This document shows positions 39,673 through 49,636 of a DNA stretch of 64,000 nucleotides, in pieces. The notes beneath the pieces are model-generated. The model had not been told where the DNA came from and made no database searches. It saw only the letters and a program-made list of their open reading frames with translations. The DNA is from Acidimicrobiaceae bacterium. GTDB taxonomy: Bacteria > Actinomycetota > Acidimicrobiia > Acidimicrobiales > RAAP-2. Within the stretch, counting starts at the first letter, position 1; each line of letters opens with the position of its first letter. Both the position numbers and the translations under genes were made by a program. The stretch is taken from NCBI GenBank assembly GCA_003167415.1, contig PMTF01000004.1, positions 1 to 64,000 on the forward strand, in the 5' to 3' direction.

Positions 39673-40386
39673 TCAGTCGAGACGGCGGTGAAAAGAAATC
39701 CACGCGCCCGTGACCACGAAGCCCAAGGCACCCAACGGCACGATTGGCGCAATCCGAGGAGCGTGGACGGCGCACAACGCACCTAGACCGGCGCCAACGA
39801 TGAGGGCCAGCAGGATGAAACTCGAGCGGATCTGCTTGGGCGCGTCCCTCTTCGTGAAGCCGGCGATGAATTGAGTGAGGGTTCCCGTGAGGTACGTGGT
39901 GGACAGTCCACTGACGCCGAAGCGAAGTACCGCCGCGCTCTGAATGCCCAGCGCCATGGAATTGAGTCCGAGCAGGGCGTAGGCGATATCCGGCGACGGC
40001 GCGGTGTGCGCGAACTCCCACCACATCGAGAAGATCGCAATGATGACGAGCTCGACCGAAAGTGCCTTGACCACCGATAGCGGCCACAGGTGGGACTCGT
40101 GCTCGGGCGCGTGGCCGGCTACGCGAGCACCAATAAAACTCCCGATGATGTACGCGGCGAAAGCGACGCCCGTGTGCAGGGCGATCGACCCGCTCCGTTC
40201 GCTCGCCGCGATCCCGAGAAAGACCATGTTGCCAGTCATGACGCTCGTGAACACACCACCGAGGCGCAAGAGGCCGATGGCGTCGACCGATCCGGTCACG
40301 AGAGTGAGGGTGATGACGAGGGCATCGCGCCTCTTCTCCGGGGTCCAGAATCCCGGCGCGGTGCGCATCGTGAGTTCGTCGACCAT
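39673..40386 (-). CDS. DUF1275 (YoaK-like) membrane protein
   Basis: TGSVDAIGLLRLGGVFTSVMTGNMVFLGIA; AAVLRFGVSGLSTTYLTGTLTQFIAG; start at 40386. Confidence 0.82.
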   Translation of the reverse strand: MVDELTMRTAPGFWTPEKRRDALVITLTLVTGSVDAIGLLRLGGVFTSVMTGNMVFLGIAASERSGSIALHTGVAFAAYIIGSFIGARVAGHAPEHESHLWPLSVVKALSVELVIIAIFSMWWEFAHTAPSPDIAYALLGLNSMALGIQSAAVLRFGVSGLSTTYLTGTLTQFIAGFTKRDAPKQIRSSFILLALIVGAGLGALCAVHAPRIAPIVPLGALGFVVTGAWISFHRRLD

Positions 40387-40391
40387 GGTCG

Positions 40392-41141
40392 CTACGCTCG
40401 GGCCGCGCCACCGCCGAGGAACGACTCGACGAAGAGTGGATTGTTCTCGAGGTCGCGCGGCGCCCCCGAGAGCACGACGCGGCCACCACTCAGCACGCAC
40501 GTCCAGTCCGAGATGCGCAGCGCCGCTTTCGCGCGCTGTTCGACGAGCAGAACCGTCGACCCGTGGTCGGCGAAACCCCGGATGTACTCCTCGAGCAACT
40601 GTGTCGCCACGAGCGGCGCCAGGTTCGCGGTCGGTTCGTCGAGCACCAATACCGAAGGTGAGAGCATGAGGACCCGACCCATGGCGAGCATCTTGCGTTC
40701 GCCGCCCGACAGCTTGCCGGCTTTTCTCGACATCATCGTTCTAAGCCGCGGGAAGAACTCCAGGACGGCCTCGATTTGCGACGCCACGTCGTGGCGCGGT
40801 AGTAGGTAGCCGCCGATCTCCAGGTTCTCCTTCACCGACAACGGCGGGAACACGTCGTCGATCTGGGGCACGTAACCGACCCCGAGCATCGCGATGCGCT
40901 CGGGCGCGAGATTCGTGATTTCGGTATCGCCCACCGTGACGGTGCCCGCCAGCACCGGGACGACTCCCACGAGGGACTTCAGCAACGTCGACTTACCCGA
41001 CCCGTTGGGACCGACCACGGAGACGACCTTGCCGGGCGTCGCCTCGACGTCGATTTCGTGGACGATGGCGCGTCCGTCGTAGCCGGCCGAGACCGACGTC
41101 GCTCGAAGGACCTTCCCCGAAGTGGAGAGCTCAACCGACAA
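40392..41141 (-). CDS. livF: branched-chain amino acid-type ABC transporter ATP-binding protein
   Basis: GPNGSGKSTLLKSLVG; LSGGERKMLAMGRVLM; VLVLDEPTANLAP. Confidence 0.88.
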   Translation of the reverse strand: MSVELSTSGKVLRATSVSAGYDGRAIVHEIDVEATPGKVVSVVGPNGSGKSTLLKSLVGVVPVLAGTVTVGDTEITNLAPERIAMLGVGYVPQIDDVFPPLSVKENLEIGGYLLPRHDVASQIEAVLEFFPRLRTMMSRKAGKLSGGERKMLAMGRVLMLSPSVLVLDEPTANLAPLVATQLLEEYIRGFADHGSTVLLVEQRAKAALRISDWTCVLSGGRVVLSGAPRDLENNPLFVESFLGGGAARA

Positions 41142-42969
41142 GGTACGCCTCCACCACTTCTTTCATGGCTCGAAGCTCGGACATGGTCCCCTGGGCGAGG
41201 ACCCGGCCCTCGGCGAGCACGATGACGGGGTCGCAGAACGCGTCCATGATGGCGAGCTCGTGCTCGACCATCACGATCGTCATTCCGCTCGCCACGAGGC
41301 GCGTGAGCTGATCGCCGATCTTGTGCGCGAGGTTCGGGTGCACGCCGGCCATCGGTTCATCGAGCAGCAGAATCGTCGGCTGGGCGAGGAGGGCGCGCAT
41401 GATTTCGACGAGACGGCGTTGGCCGCCCGACAGTCCCCCGGCGTAGCTGTCGGCGTACTGGGTAAGCCCGAAGCCCTCGAGCATCTCGCTGGCGCGCTCG
41501 ATATTCTCGGCGTCGTCGCGACCCCAAAAACGTCGTCCTCGCAGCGCTCCGACGAAGGAGTCGCCCGATTGGCGCGGGATGGCGGAGACCAGATTCTCCA
41601 AGACCGTGAGTTTCTTGAACTCACTGGCCAACTGGAAGGTGCGAATCATGCCGGATTTCGCGCGTTCGTTGGAGGGCATCGAGGTGATGTCGCGGCCCTC
41701 GTAGAGGACTTTGCCACTGGTCGGGGCGAGCGTGCCCGCGAGCATGGCCAGGGTCGTGGATTTGCCGGCGCCGTTGGGTCCGATGAGTCCGGTGAGGCGA
41801 CCTCGCTGAAACTCGATTGAGACCTCCGAGACCACGGTCACCCCGTGAAAGGCGCGGGTTAGTCGATCGGTCGAGAGGATGATCCCGTGATCACTCGCGT
41901 CACCCTCGAGCCTCAAGAGTTGGCGAAAATCCATCTGATCGAGATTGCCGAGGTTGATCAGTGAGTCTGACTCGCCGCTGGAGGGAACTGGCATTGGAAG
42001 GGAGGACTTCCCCGCTCCACTGAGGATCCGACGCCGCTCGGGCAGGATTCCGTCGGGCCGGAACCAGAGGAACCCGATGATGAGAAGACCAATCGCCACC
42101 CACTCGAGCGCCGGCACGAGGGCCGGGTTCGACAGCGGCGGGATGAACCGGGTCACCTCTTCGAAACCCAAGGGCACCAGGAGCGCACCAAGGACCGCGC
42201 CCTTGTGGTTGCCCGCTCCGCCCACGATGATGGCGGCGAAGAGGACGATCGTCTCGGCGTAGCCCCAGGCGCCGGGCGCCCAGAGGTTGATGAATCCCAC
42301 CAGAATCGCCCCGCTCAGCCCGGCGATCATTCCGCCGAGGATCAACATCGACGTGCGCTGGACCCGCACGTTCTTGCCCAACGCGTCGGCCACGATGTCG
42401 TTGTCGCGCATGGCTCGCAGCGACCGGCCGTAGGGCGACTCGGTCACTCGACGCAACAAGAAGTAGACCAGCACGGTCAACACGACGGCGACGCCGCCGT
42501 AGACGAACTGATAGGCCAGTCCCTGGGGATTCCAGTAATGAGAGAAAGGCGCCGGCACGATCGAGATGCCGGCCGCGCCATTGAACAGCGGCACGAAGTT
42601 GTTCACCAGCTGATTGAGCAGTACCGCCGAGACGAGGAGGCCCACCGCCGCGAAGTCACCCCGTAGGCGCTTGCCCACGAGGAATACGAAGGGGAGGGCC
42701 AGGAGTCCCCCGAAGAGGGCCGCCCCGATCCAGGGAAGGGGCCAGGCCAAGTGCCAGCCGAGCACGTACGACTGAAAGCCCTCATTGGACTTCTGCCACG
42801 GCCCCATGGAGAGGACGGCCGCGACGTAGGCGCCACCGGCTTGGAAGATGATGAATCCGAAGTTCGATAAGCCCGCGAAGCCGAACTGCACGTTCAGGGC
42901 GAGACAGGCCATCGAGTCCACGGCCCCGTAGACAATGATCGTCGCCACGTAGAAAAGGATTGCGCTCAT
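41131..42969 (-). CDS. branched-chain amino acid-type ABC transporter permease/ATP-binding fusion (LivM-LivG)
   Basis: N-terminal LivM-like polytopic domain; C-terminal GPNGAGKSTTLAMLAG, LSGGQRRLVEIMRALL, ILLLDEPMAGVHP in the same ORF. Confidence 0.9.
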   Translation of the reverse strand: MSAILFYVATIIVYGAVDSMACLALNVQFGFAGLSNFGFIIFQAGGAYVAAVLSMGPWQKSNEGFQSYVLGWHLAWPLPWIGAALFGGLLALPFVFLVGKRLRGDFAAVGLLVSAVLLNQLVNNFVPLFNGAAGISIVPAPFSHYWNPQGLAYQFVYGGVAVVLTVLVYFLLRRVTESPYGRSLRAMRDNDIVADALGKNVRVQRTSMLILGGMIAGLSGAILVGFINLWAPGAWGYAETIVLFAAIIVGGAGNHKGAVLGALLVPLGFEEVTRFIPPLSNPALVPALEWVAIGLLIIGFLWFRPDGILPERRRILSGAGKSSLPMPVPSSGESDSLINLGNLDQMDFRQLLRLEGDASDHGIILSTDRLTRAFHGVTVVSEVSIEFQRGRLTGLIGPNGAGKSTTLAMLAGTLAPTSGKVLYEGRDITSMPSNERAKSGMIRTFQLASEFKKLTVLENLVSAIPRQSGDSFVGALRGRRFWGRDDAENIERASEMLEGFGLTQYADSYAGGLSGGQRRLVEIMRALLAQPTILLLDEPMAGVHPNLAHKIGDQLTRLVASGMTIVMVEHELAIMDAFCDPVIVLAEGRVLAQGTMSELRAMKEVVEAYLVG

Positions 42970-43844
42970 CAGATCGTTTTCTCGCTTCCGAAGAGACCGT
43001 AGGGACGAAACGTGAGCATGCCGAGCAACACCACGAAGGCGATGACCTCTTTGTACTCGGGATTGAAGTAGCCGGCGCTGAGCTCGGTCGCGACCCCGAT
43101 GGTGAGGGCCCCGAGCATCGCGCCGTAGGCCGAGCCCGGTCCACCTAAGAACATCGCGGCGAGCAACAACACGATGTAGAGCTGGGCGCTCGTCGCCTCG
43201 AAGACCCCGGTGTTCATGGCGAAGACCGTACCGGCGAGACCGCAGAGCGCTCCGGAGATGAGCCAGGTCGAGGAGATCACCCGCTGGGTGCGAATACCCG
43301 AGTTACGCGCGAGGCTGGCGTTCGCCGACGTCGCGCGCATGGCCTTGCCCAGTCGCGTGTACTTGAGCAGCCAGTGGATGAGTCCCATCACGACGACGCA
43401 GATTCCGATGATGATGAGTTGCAAGGTACTGAGATACATGCCCCAAAAGTGGCGCTCGCGACCGAGCGACTGTCTATATGAGAAGTAGCTGCCGCCGACG
43501 ATCGCCTGGAGACCGAAGGTGCCGCACAGGTCGACGCCCAGCGCCACGATGACAATGGTTATCGGCGGAAGGTTCCGACGTTGAAAGGGCGTGAAAACGA
43601 ATCGATTCAACAGGTACGACGCGATAGCGCCCGTGAGGACGCCGCCGATCATCGCCACCCACGCGTTCAGATGAGCGTGGTAGTTGAGGTAGTACGTGAC
43701 GAACGCGCTATTGATCATCACCGAGCCGTACGCCAGGTTGAGGACGTTGGTGACCGCGAACTGCATCGTAAAGCCGACGGTGGCGATCGCCAGGACCGCG
43801 GCCGATATGAGTCCGAAGCCGAGTGACGAGAGGAAAACGCTCAC
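42969..43844 (-). CDS. livH: branched-chain amino acid-type ABC transporter permease
   Basis: Polytopic; FAVTNVLNLAYGSVMINSAFVTYYL; MRATSANASLARNSGI; GTG start at 43844. Confidence 0.87.
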   Translation of the reverse strand: MSVFLSSLGFGLISAAVLAIATVGFTMQFAVTNVLNLAYGSVMINSAFVTYYLNYHAHLNAWVAMIGGVLTGAIASYLLNRFVFTPFQRRNLPPITIVIVALGVDLCGTFGLQAIVGGSYFSYRQSLGRERHFWGMYLSTLQLIIIGICVVVMGLIHWLLKYTRLGKAMRATSANASLARNSGIRTQRVISSTWLISGALCGLAGTVFAMNTGVFEATSAQLYIVLLLAAMFLGGPGSAYGAMLGALTIGVATELSAGYFNPEYKEVIAFVVLLGMLTFRPYGLFGSEKTI

Positions 43845-43898
43845 GTCAAAACCTTTCGAGAGCGGGTGGGTGGGCGATGGATCGATTCTGAGAACGCA

Positions 43899-43932
43899 GC
43901 GTGGCCGCGGCAATCATCCGCCGCGGCCACGC
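43899..43932 (-). other. intercistronic 12-13 bp perfect hairpin between substrate-binding and permease genes
   Basis: GCGTGGCCGCGG-CAATCATCCG-CCGCGGCCACGC perfect inverted repeat; no U tract after it on the transcribed strand. Confidence 0.8.
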
Positions 43933-43941
43933 TCAAGAAAA

Positions 43942-45303
43942 CTACGGGGTCGACTTGCACTCCGTGAGGCTGCAGTACCCGAGGGTCCCACCGACCGCCA
44001 CCGTCGTGCCGTTGGCCAAGAACTGGTCGTCTTCGAACGGGCCGAAAGCCGTCTGGTACGAGTCGAACTGGTATGAGCCACCTACTCCGATGTAGTGAAT
44101 CTTCTTACCAGCCTTCAGGTCCTTGAGGCCCGCGGCGTAGCTCGACACGTTGACCGCACCGTGTACACCCTCGGCGATCTTCAAGATATCGGCCTTGTAC
44201 TTCGACCCAGTGGTCGAATGCGCCATGTCCATGGCGAGCGCCGCCAGGTTGATGCCGTCATACAGGTGGACCGTGCCGTTCGCCGAGAGAAGCCCCGCGA
44301 AACTGGGTACGCCCTTGACCTTGCCGGCCTGCTCCAGAACCAACTTGTGGTACAGCGGGTACGCCGGACCGGATGCGTTGACCGTTTGGTTGTCCGCATC
44401 GAAGGCGGCAATGAAGTTCTGAACACCGATCGGGCCCGACGTGACGCCGGAGAAGAAGACCGGGTCGATCATGGCTGACGTTCCAATCGTCGGAATCATC
44501 TTGTTCCCGTTGAGTTGGTAGATCTCCGACAGAAGAGCCACGCCCGCCGCTCCCAATGCCTCCATAAGGATGGCGTCCGGGTGCGCCTGGACGATCGCCT
44601 GGGCTTCGGTCTGGAACGTTGAGGCCGTCATGTCGAGTGTCTCGTTGGAGACCACGGTCATACCGGCAGTCTTGATAGCTGCCTCGGCCGGGGCTACGAA
44701 GGTTTGGCTACCCGCGTCGTTGCCGAAGGCCAGGGCGATCTTCTTGTACGAGTGGCGCTTGGCAATTTGCACCATCGCTACCGAGTCAGCCGCGTCCGGC
44801 GGGACGAGTCGGAAGAAGTACGGGTAGTGGACCGCGTCGAACTCGGACTGTCCCGTCATGCAGAACGACACCGTCTTGTGAGCACCGAAGATTGGCACGA
44901 CCGTCGCGGCCTCGTCCGAGGTGCACCCGATCACGAGCACCAAGTTCGACGTCGTCGCGTACATCTGACGAACGGCGGGCACGGCGTCCGCGGGGTCGCC
45001 TCGAGTGTCGACCGTCTTGCACTTGACCTGCTTGCTCAACACGCCGCCGGCCGCGTTGATTGCCTGGGCCGCGGCGTAGCAGGCGGTCTCATACTTCGGC
45101 CCGAGTGCCGCGTCGGCGCCGGTGAAGGGTGCCACCGAGGCAATCGTGATCGAACCCTTGAACGACGTCGCGCCCGACGTTCCCTCCGCCACCGGCAGCG
45201 TCACCATTGAAGCGACGAGTGCCAGCACGGAGGCGACGAGAACGAGTCGCTTTCTGCTGTGATCGACGAGTCCTCCCCGTCGTGCCATCTTTGAAAACCG
45301 CAT
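43942..45303 (-). CDS. livJ: branched-chain amino acid-type ABC transporter substrate-binding protein
   Basis: Signal segment; ITIASVAPFTGADAALGPKYETACYAAAQAINAAGGVLSKQVKCKTVDTRGDP. Confidence 0.87.
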   Translation of the reverse strand: MRFSKMARRGGLVDHSRKRLVLVASVLALVASMVTLPVAEGTSGATSFKGSITIASVAPFTGADAALGPKYETACYAAAQAINAAGGVLSKQVKCKTVDTRGDPADAVPAVRQMYATTSNLVLVIGCTSDEAATVVPIFGAHKTVSFCMTGQSEFDAVHYPYFFRLVPPDAADSVAMVQIAKRHSYKKIALAFGNDAGSQTFVAPAEAAIKTAGMTVVSNETLDMTASTFQTEAQAIVQAHPDAILMEALGAAGVALLSEIYQLNGNKMIPTIGTSAMIDPVFFSGVTSGPIGVQNFIAAFDADNQTVNASGPAYPLYHKLVLEQAGKVKGVPSFAGLLSANGTVHLYDGINLAALAMDMAHSTTGSKYKADILKIAEGVHGAVNVSSYAAGLKDLKAGKKIHYIGVGGSYQFDSYQTAFGPFEDDQFLANGTTVAVGGTLGYCSLTECKSTP

Positions 45304-45355
45304 CCTGCCCCCTTAACTAAATTGGTTTATCCCTGCTTGACGCAGTTCTACGCCG

Positions 45356-46261
45356 TTAGAAGTTCGTGGTGTCCACTTCCAACGGGCGCCAGGGCCAATC
45401 GGCCGGCGCGTCCTTCTCGGCGATCACGGTGTTGGAGATAGTCCCCACCCCTTCGACGAAGACTTCGATGACGTCGCCCGGTGTCAACCAGACCGGCGGG
45501 GTCCGCGCGAAGCCCACGCCGCCGGGTGTGCCGGTCGCAATGACGTCGCCCGGACGCAAGGTGGTGAAGCCCGAGAAGTACTCCACGGCGCGCGCGACGT
45601 TTACGATCATCATCGACGTGCGCGCCTCTTGCATGATCTCGCCGTTCAGCGTCGAACGGATGGCCACGTCGGAAATGTCGACCTCGTCGACGGTCACGAC
45701 TTCGGGCCCGATGGGCATCGTGCCCTCAAAGTTTTTGCCCGGCGTCCACTGTGTCGCCTTGCGTTGCCATTCGCGCGCCGATCCATCGTTCATGGCGGCG
45801 TACCCGAGGATCGATTCGTAAGCGTCCTTGGCGCGTATGTAACGTCCGCCCTTGCCGATGACGACCGCGACCTCGGCCTCGAAGTCAAAGCGCTCGGTGA
45901 GAGCTGGGGCCACGAGATCGTCGTAGGGGCCGATGACACTGCCCATGCCACGCACGAAGGACTCGGGCCACTTCGGAACTTCACGACCGCCTTCGATGGC
46001 GTGTTCGGCGTAGTTCACCCCGAGACAGAGAATCCGAGGGGTGTCGGGAGTCGCGGGACCAAACTGATGCTTCTCGACCTGAACCCCGGCCCGCTCGGAG
46101 GCGCCGCGCGCCGCGGCCAGTCCGGCGTCCCCGGCGTAGGCGAGACCCGCCAGGGTGGACAGTGTTTCGTTACCGGTCGCGTCGCCGACGTCGACGTAGC
46201 CTTCGGTCCCTTTGACGTGGAGCCTGAGGCCCCGATCAGTTCGAACAGTCGCGAAACGCAC
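45356..46261 (-). CDS. fumarylacetoacetate hydrolase family protein
   Basis: RILCLGVNYAEHA; RFDFEAEVAVVIGKGGRYI; AAMNDGSAREWQ; PGDVIATGTPGGVG; GTG start at 46261. Confidence 0.88.
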   Translation of the reverse strand: MRFATVRTDRGLRLHVKGTEGYVDVGDATGNETLSTLAGLAYAGDAGLAAARGASERAGVQVEKHQFGPATPDTPRILCLGVNYAEHAIEGGREVPKWPESFVRGMGSVIGPYDDLVAPALTERFDFEAEVAVVIGKGGRYIRAKDAYESILGYAAMNDGSAREWQRKATQWTPGKNFEGTMPIGPEVVTVDEVDISDVAIRSTLNGEIMQEARTSMMIVNVARAVEYFSGFTTLRPGDVIATGTPGGVGFARTPPVWLTPGDVIEVFVEGVGTISNTVIAEKDAPADWPWRPLEVDTTNF

Positions 46262-46292
46262 GCCTACCCCCAAAATTGGTTCAAAAGGTTGT

Positions 46293-46307
46293 ATTGGTAC
46301 AACTAAT
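46293..46307. promoter_or_regulatory. candidate GntR/FadR-type operator, site 1
   Basis: ATTGGT-ACA-ACTAAT imperfect inverted repeat in the FAA-hydrolase/gntR divergent region. Confidence 0.4.
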
Positions 46308-46510
46308 TGGAGAGAACCTACTCGTTGCCACATCGCGTGTCAATGTAGGGGGCCTAATTATCAATGTAAAATCTTTTCAAAGGTTTTAAGCATTGGTAGC
46401 AGTGGTTGTGGATCTTCCGGGATAGTGTGCTCCCAATCTGAGGTAGGTTCTCAACGTCCCGCCTGTGATGAGGAGAAACAAGGCCTCGGACGAAGGGGCA
46501 GCACCAAGAT

Positions 46511-46521
46511 ATTGGTACCAT
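46511..46521. promoter_or_regulatory. candidate GntR/FadR-type operator, site 2
   Basis: ATTGGTACCAT containing perfect palindrome TGGTACCA just upstream of the gntR start. Confidence 0.4.
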
Positions 46522-46540
46522 TGGTTGAGTCTGATACACA

Positions 46541-47263
46541 TTGAGGAGGGCCGTGCTCACACTCTCAAAGGATCAAATCCACGACGTCGCCGAGGTAGTG
46601 CTCCGCGACGCCGCCGAGCGCGGGCTCACCACTGGGTCCCAGCTTCCCACCGAGCGTTCACTGGCGAATTCGCTCTCTTCGTCACGCTCGGCCGTTCGCG
46701 GCGCCCTCGCGCTGCTCGAAGCCGTGGACGTCGTCTCGCGCGAAGTCGGGCGTGGAACGTATCTCAAATGCGATCCGCTCTCGGCAATGATCAGCCTCGA
46801 CAGCACCGCGATTACGTCCGTGGCCGTGCTCTACGACATTGGACCGAGTGACGTGATGGCGGCCCGCCAGGCCTTCGAGCCCATGGCGATGTTTATTGCG
46901 GTCGTCGAAGCAACCGAGACCGACTTCGAAGAGATCGCCCGTTGCGTCGACGCGTGTGAGCGCGCCGAGGACTACGACGAGTTCGAACACTGGGACTTGG
47001 CCTTCCACCGATCCCTGATGGAGGCGACCCACAATCCACTTCTCCTTCGCATGTACAGCCTCATCGAGGCGGCGCGCAAAGGCGATCTATGGGGTTCGAT
47101 GAAACGCCGAGGTGACACGCACGAACGACGCCACTGCTCCTACGTCCAGCACGCCGCAATCTACGAGGCCCTGCGCAATCGCGACGGGCGCGGCGCGCAG
47201 GAGGCGATGAGTGCTCACCTCGAGTACGTGTCGAACTTCCTACGTGAGAACTCACGCCGCTAG
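46541..47263 (+). CDS. GntR family (FadR subfamily) transcriptional regulator
   Basis: LTTGSQLPTERSLANSLSSSRSAVRGALALLEAVDVVSREVGRGTYL wHTH; FCD-like C-terminus FHRSLMEATHNPLL. Confidence 0.88.
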   Translation: MRRAVLTLSKDQIHDVAEVVLRDAAERGLTTGSQLPTERSLANSLSSSRSAVRGALALLEAVDVVSREVGRGTYLKCDPLSAMISLDSTAITSVAVLYDIGPSDVMAARQAFEPMAMFIAVVEATETDFEEIARCVDACERAEDYDEFEHWDLAFHRSLMEATHNPLLLRMYSLIEAARKGDLWGSMKRRGDTHERRHCSYVQHAAIYEALRNRDGRGAQEAMSAHLEYVSNFLRENSRR

Positions 47264-47336
47264 TCGCGTAGTCCGACAATCAGCAACTCGACGAAAGTCC
47301 CCGTTGTTCGAAGGGAACTCCGACGCCGCACGTCAA

Positions 47337-48383
47337 TCAACCGACGGTCTTGACGACGTCACGAAAGCGAGCTTCGGCCTCCGCGCGGTTGTCCGTCGAA
47401 GCGAGGGCGAGCGAGAGGGCGACACGGGCCTTCAAGCCGTCCAGTGCGCCCGCCGACGTGAGACCGCGGTTGCACAAGTCGATCTCGGAGCCGGCGAATC
47501 CGTAGGTCGACTCGAGCACGACGCCGGCGCCGGTGCGCGACGCGAGCACGATCGGCATCGTGAGTAGGAGTTCGCTGAGCGGCTCAACCATTGGCTCCGG
47601 AACGTGACCGCCGCCGAATCCTTCGACGACGAGGCCGCGATATCCCAGGCCCGCCAGCGCCGATACCATCCGCCCGTCGTCGGCCAGAGCGCATCGCACG
47701 AGGGCGACCGGCGCGACGTCACCCTTGGGACGCGCCATGGCGAGTGGCTCGACGCGGGTGTAGAAGTGGGCTCGGTCCTCAACGACGACCCCGATCGGAC
47801 CGCACTGGGGTGAGGCGAACGCCGACAGACTCGAGGCGTGCATCTTGCGAACGAATCGTGCCGCGTGGATCTCATCGTTCATGACCACCAGGGATCCCAA
47901 GCCCCTCGCGTGCGGCGACACGGCGACGGCGACGGCGGCTCGAACGTTCGCCGGGCCGTCGGCTCCCGGAAGGGACGGGTTACGCATCGCCCCGGTCACC
48001 ACGACCGGACGTTCGTCATCGACGAGTAAGTCAAACGCAAAGGCGGTCTCTTCAATATTGTCGGTCCCCTGCGTCACGACTACACCGTCGACGCCGCTAG
48101 CAAAGGCGTCGCGAATCGCGTCGCTGATTTCGATCAAATCGGCGAAGGAGAAATTGGCTGACGCCATCTGACGCAAGGTGCGACTCTCGACATGGGCGAC
48201 CGACTCGAGGCCCGGGACCGACAGGATAAGCGTGCTCGCCTCGACGCTCGGCACGACACCGGCCGACGAGTCCTCGGTCGGCAGCGACGCTATTGTCCCG
48301 CCCAGGCCGAAGAGGGCCACTCGACCAATGTCGTCTCGATTTCCCCTGCGATCGTGCTCACTCATAACTCCATCCTTCCCCAA
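47337..48383 (-). CDS. asparaginase family protein
   Basis: FGLGGTIAS, GVVVTQGTDNIEETAFAFDLLVDDERPVVVTGAMR. Confidence 0.87.
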   Translation of the reverse strand: MGKDGVMSEHDRRGNRDDIGRVALFGLGGTIASLPTEDSSAGVVPSVEASTLILSVPGLESVAHVESRTLRQMASANFSFADLIEISDAIRDAFASGVDGVVVTQGTDNIEETAFAFDLLVDDERPVVVTGAMRNPSLPGADGPANVRAAVAVAVSPHARGLGSLVVMNDEIHAARFVRKMHASSLSAFASPQCGPIGVVVEDRAHFYTRVEPLAMARPKGDVAPVALVRCALADDGRMVSALAGLGYRGLVVEGFGGGHVPEPMVEPLSELLLTMPIVLASRTGAGVVLESTYGFAGSEIDLCNRGLTSAGALDGLKARVALSLALASTDNRAEAEARFRDVVKTVG

Positions 48384-48455
48384 AAAGAGTCCCCGGGCGC
48401 TAGTAGTCCACGGCGAGGACTACCCGGCGGACACCGTGAGGACGGTTCGTTCACC

Positions 48456-49394
48456 ATGAAGACGTGGCGTTCGAACTCGTGCACCGCGTCAATCGAACGG
48501 CGTCAGAATGGGGATGTGACTTTTCGTAGGTTGACGTGCGGGATCACGGTGATCATGCTGTTTCTCGCGTTGATGGCGCCGGATTCGAACGGAGCAACGT
48601 CGAAGCAGATCCCGGTGACGTCGCCGTGCGGCGTTGCCGGAACCGTTCACTACAGCCACGTGGTCTGGATCATGCTGGAGAACGTCGGCTACTCAATCGT
48701 CGGCTCACCGAGCGCCCCGTACTTCAATCAGCTCGCGTCGGGGTGCGGATTGGCCACGAACGACTACGCGATTTCGCACCCCAGCTTGCCGAATTACATC
48801 GCCTTGACGTCGGGCTCTACGCAAGGAATCAGTGACGACGGTGAGCCGAGTTCGCATCCTCTCCGCGCGCCGAGCATCTTCTCGGAACTGGGTTCGAACT
48901 GGAAAGCACTGGTGGAATCCATGCCCACCGCGTGCGATCACGTCACCAGTGGTCAGTACGCGGCGCGGCACAATCCCGCCGTCTATTACACACGAGCGGC
49001 GACTTCATGTCGGCGACAGGACGTCCCGATGAGTCTGCCCTTGAGGCTCAGCGAGGGTTTCACCATGATCGTGCCCAACATTTGTGATGACATGCACAAT
49101 AGCCCGGTCGCGACTGGCGACACGTGGCTTCGACGGATCGTCCCTTTGATACTCGCGAGCTCGCAGTATCAATCGCGCTCTTTGATCCTGTTCATTACGT
49201 TCGACGAGAATGACGCGATGGCGTCCAACCAGATTCCGACGCTCGTCATCGCTCCGTCCGTACCTCAAGGGAAGCGAGTCGCCCTCCGATTTACGCACTA
49301 CTCACTCTTGAAAACGACCGAGACACTCCTGCACGTCGGACCACTCGGTCAAGCGAGAACCGCGCGATCAATGATCGCACCATTTCACCTCTAG
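48456..49394 (+). CDS. secreted phosphoesterase / acid phosphatase family protein
   Basis: HVVWIMLENVGYSIV, NDYAISHPSLPNYIALTSGS, LFITFDENDA; ATG at 48456 followed by signal segment. Confidence 0.75.
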   Translation: MKTWRSNSCTASIERRQNGDVTFRRLTCGITVIMLFLALMAPDSNGATSKQIPVTSPCGVAGTVHYSHVVWIMLENVGYSIVGSPSAPYFNQLASGCGLATNDYAISHPSLPNYIALTSGSTQGISDDGEPSSHPLRAPSIFSELGSNWKALVESMPTACDHVTSGQYAARHNPAVYYTRAATSCRRQDVPMSLPLRLSEGFTMIVPNICDDMHNSPVATGDTWLRRIVPLILASSQYQSRSLILFITFDENDAMASNQIPTLVIAPSVPQGKRVALRFTHYSLLKTTETLLHVGPLGQARTARSMIAPFHL

Positions 49395-49636
49395 CGACTG
49401 AGCTCAGTGACCAGTACAGCGATTTGTCCATGGTGGTTCACTCCGTCTCGCCCGCGGCGTCACGCACCGTCACCCGTCACTCGCTCCCGCGCCCGACGGC
49501 CCTCATATTCATTGTCTTTCGCGCAGCCTCCTCCGCCATTGGACTGCTCGACGGTCGTCGAGTCTGAAAGGGCCGCGACGGACATTCAGTTCTGTCGGTC
49601 TAGCGTTGTGTCCATCCACCACTCCAGGAGCGTTTC

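Noticed and set aside
39560-40489. 309-aa minus-strand ORF overlapping DUF1275
   Set aside because: Out-of-frame shadow; the overlapping frame 39673-40386 has clear DUF1275 motifs.
43881-43900. GATTCTGAGAACGCAG resembling part of the tRNA-Gly repeat
   Set aside because: Only a ~10-nt CTGAGAACGC match without anticodon loop or T arm; likely chance, adjacent to the livJ-livH hairpin.
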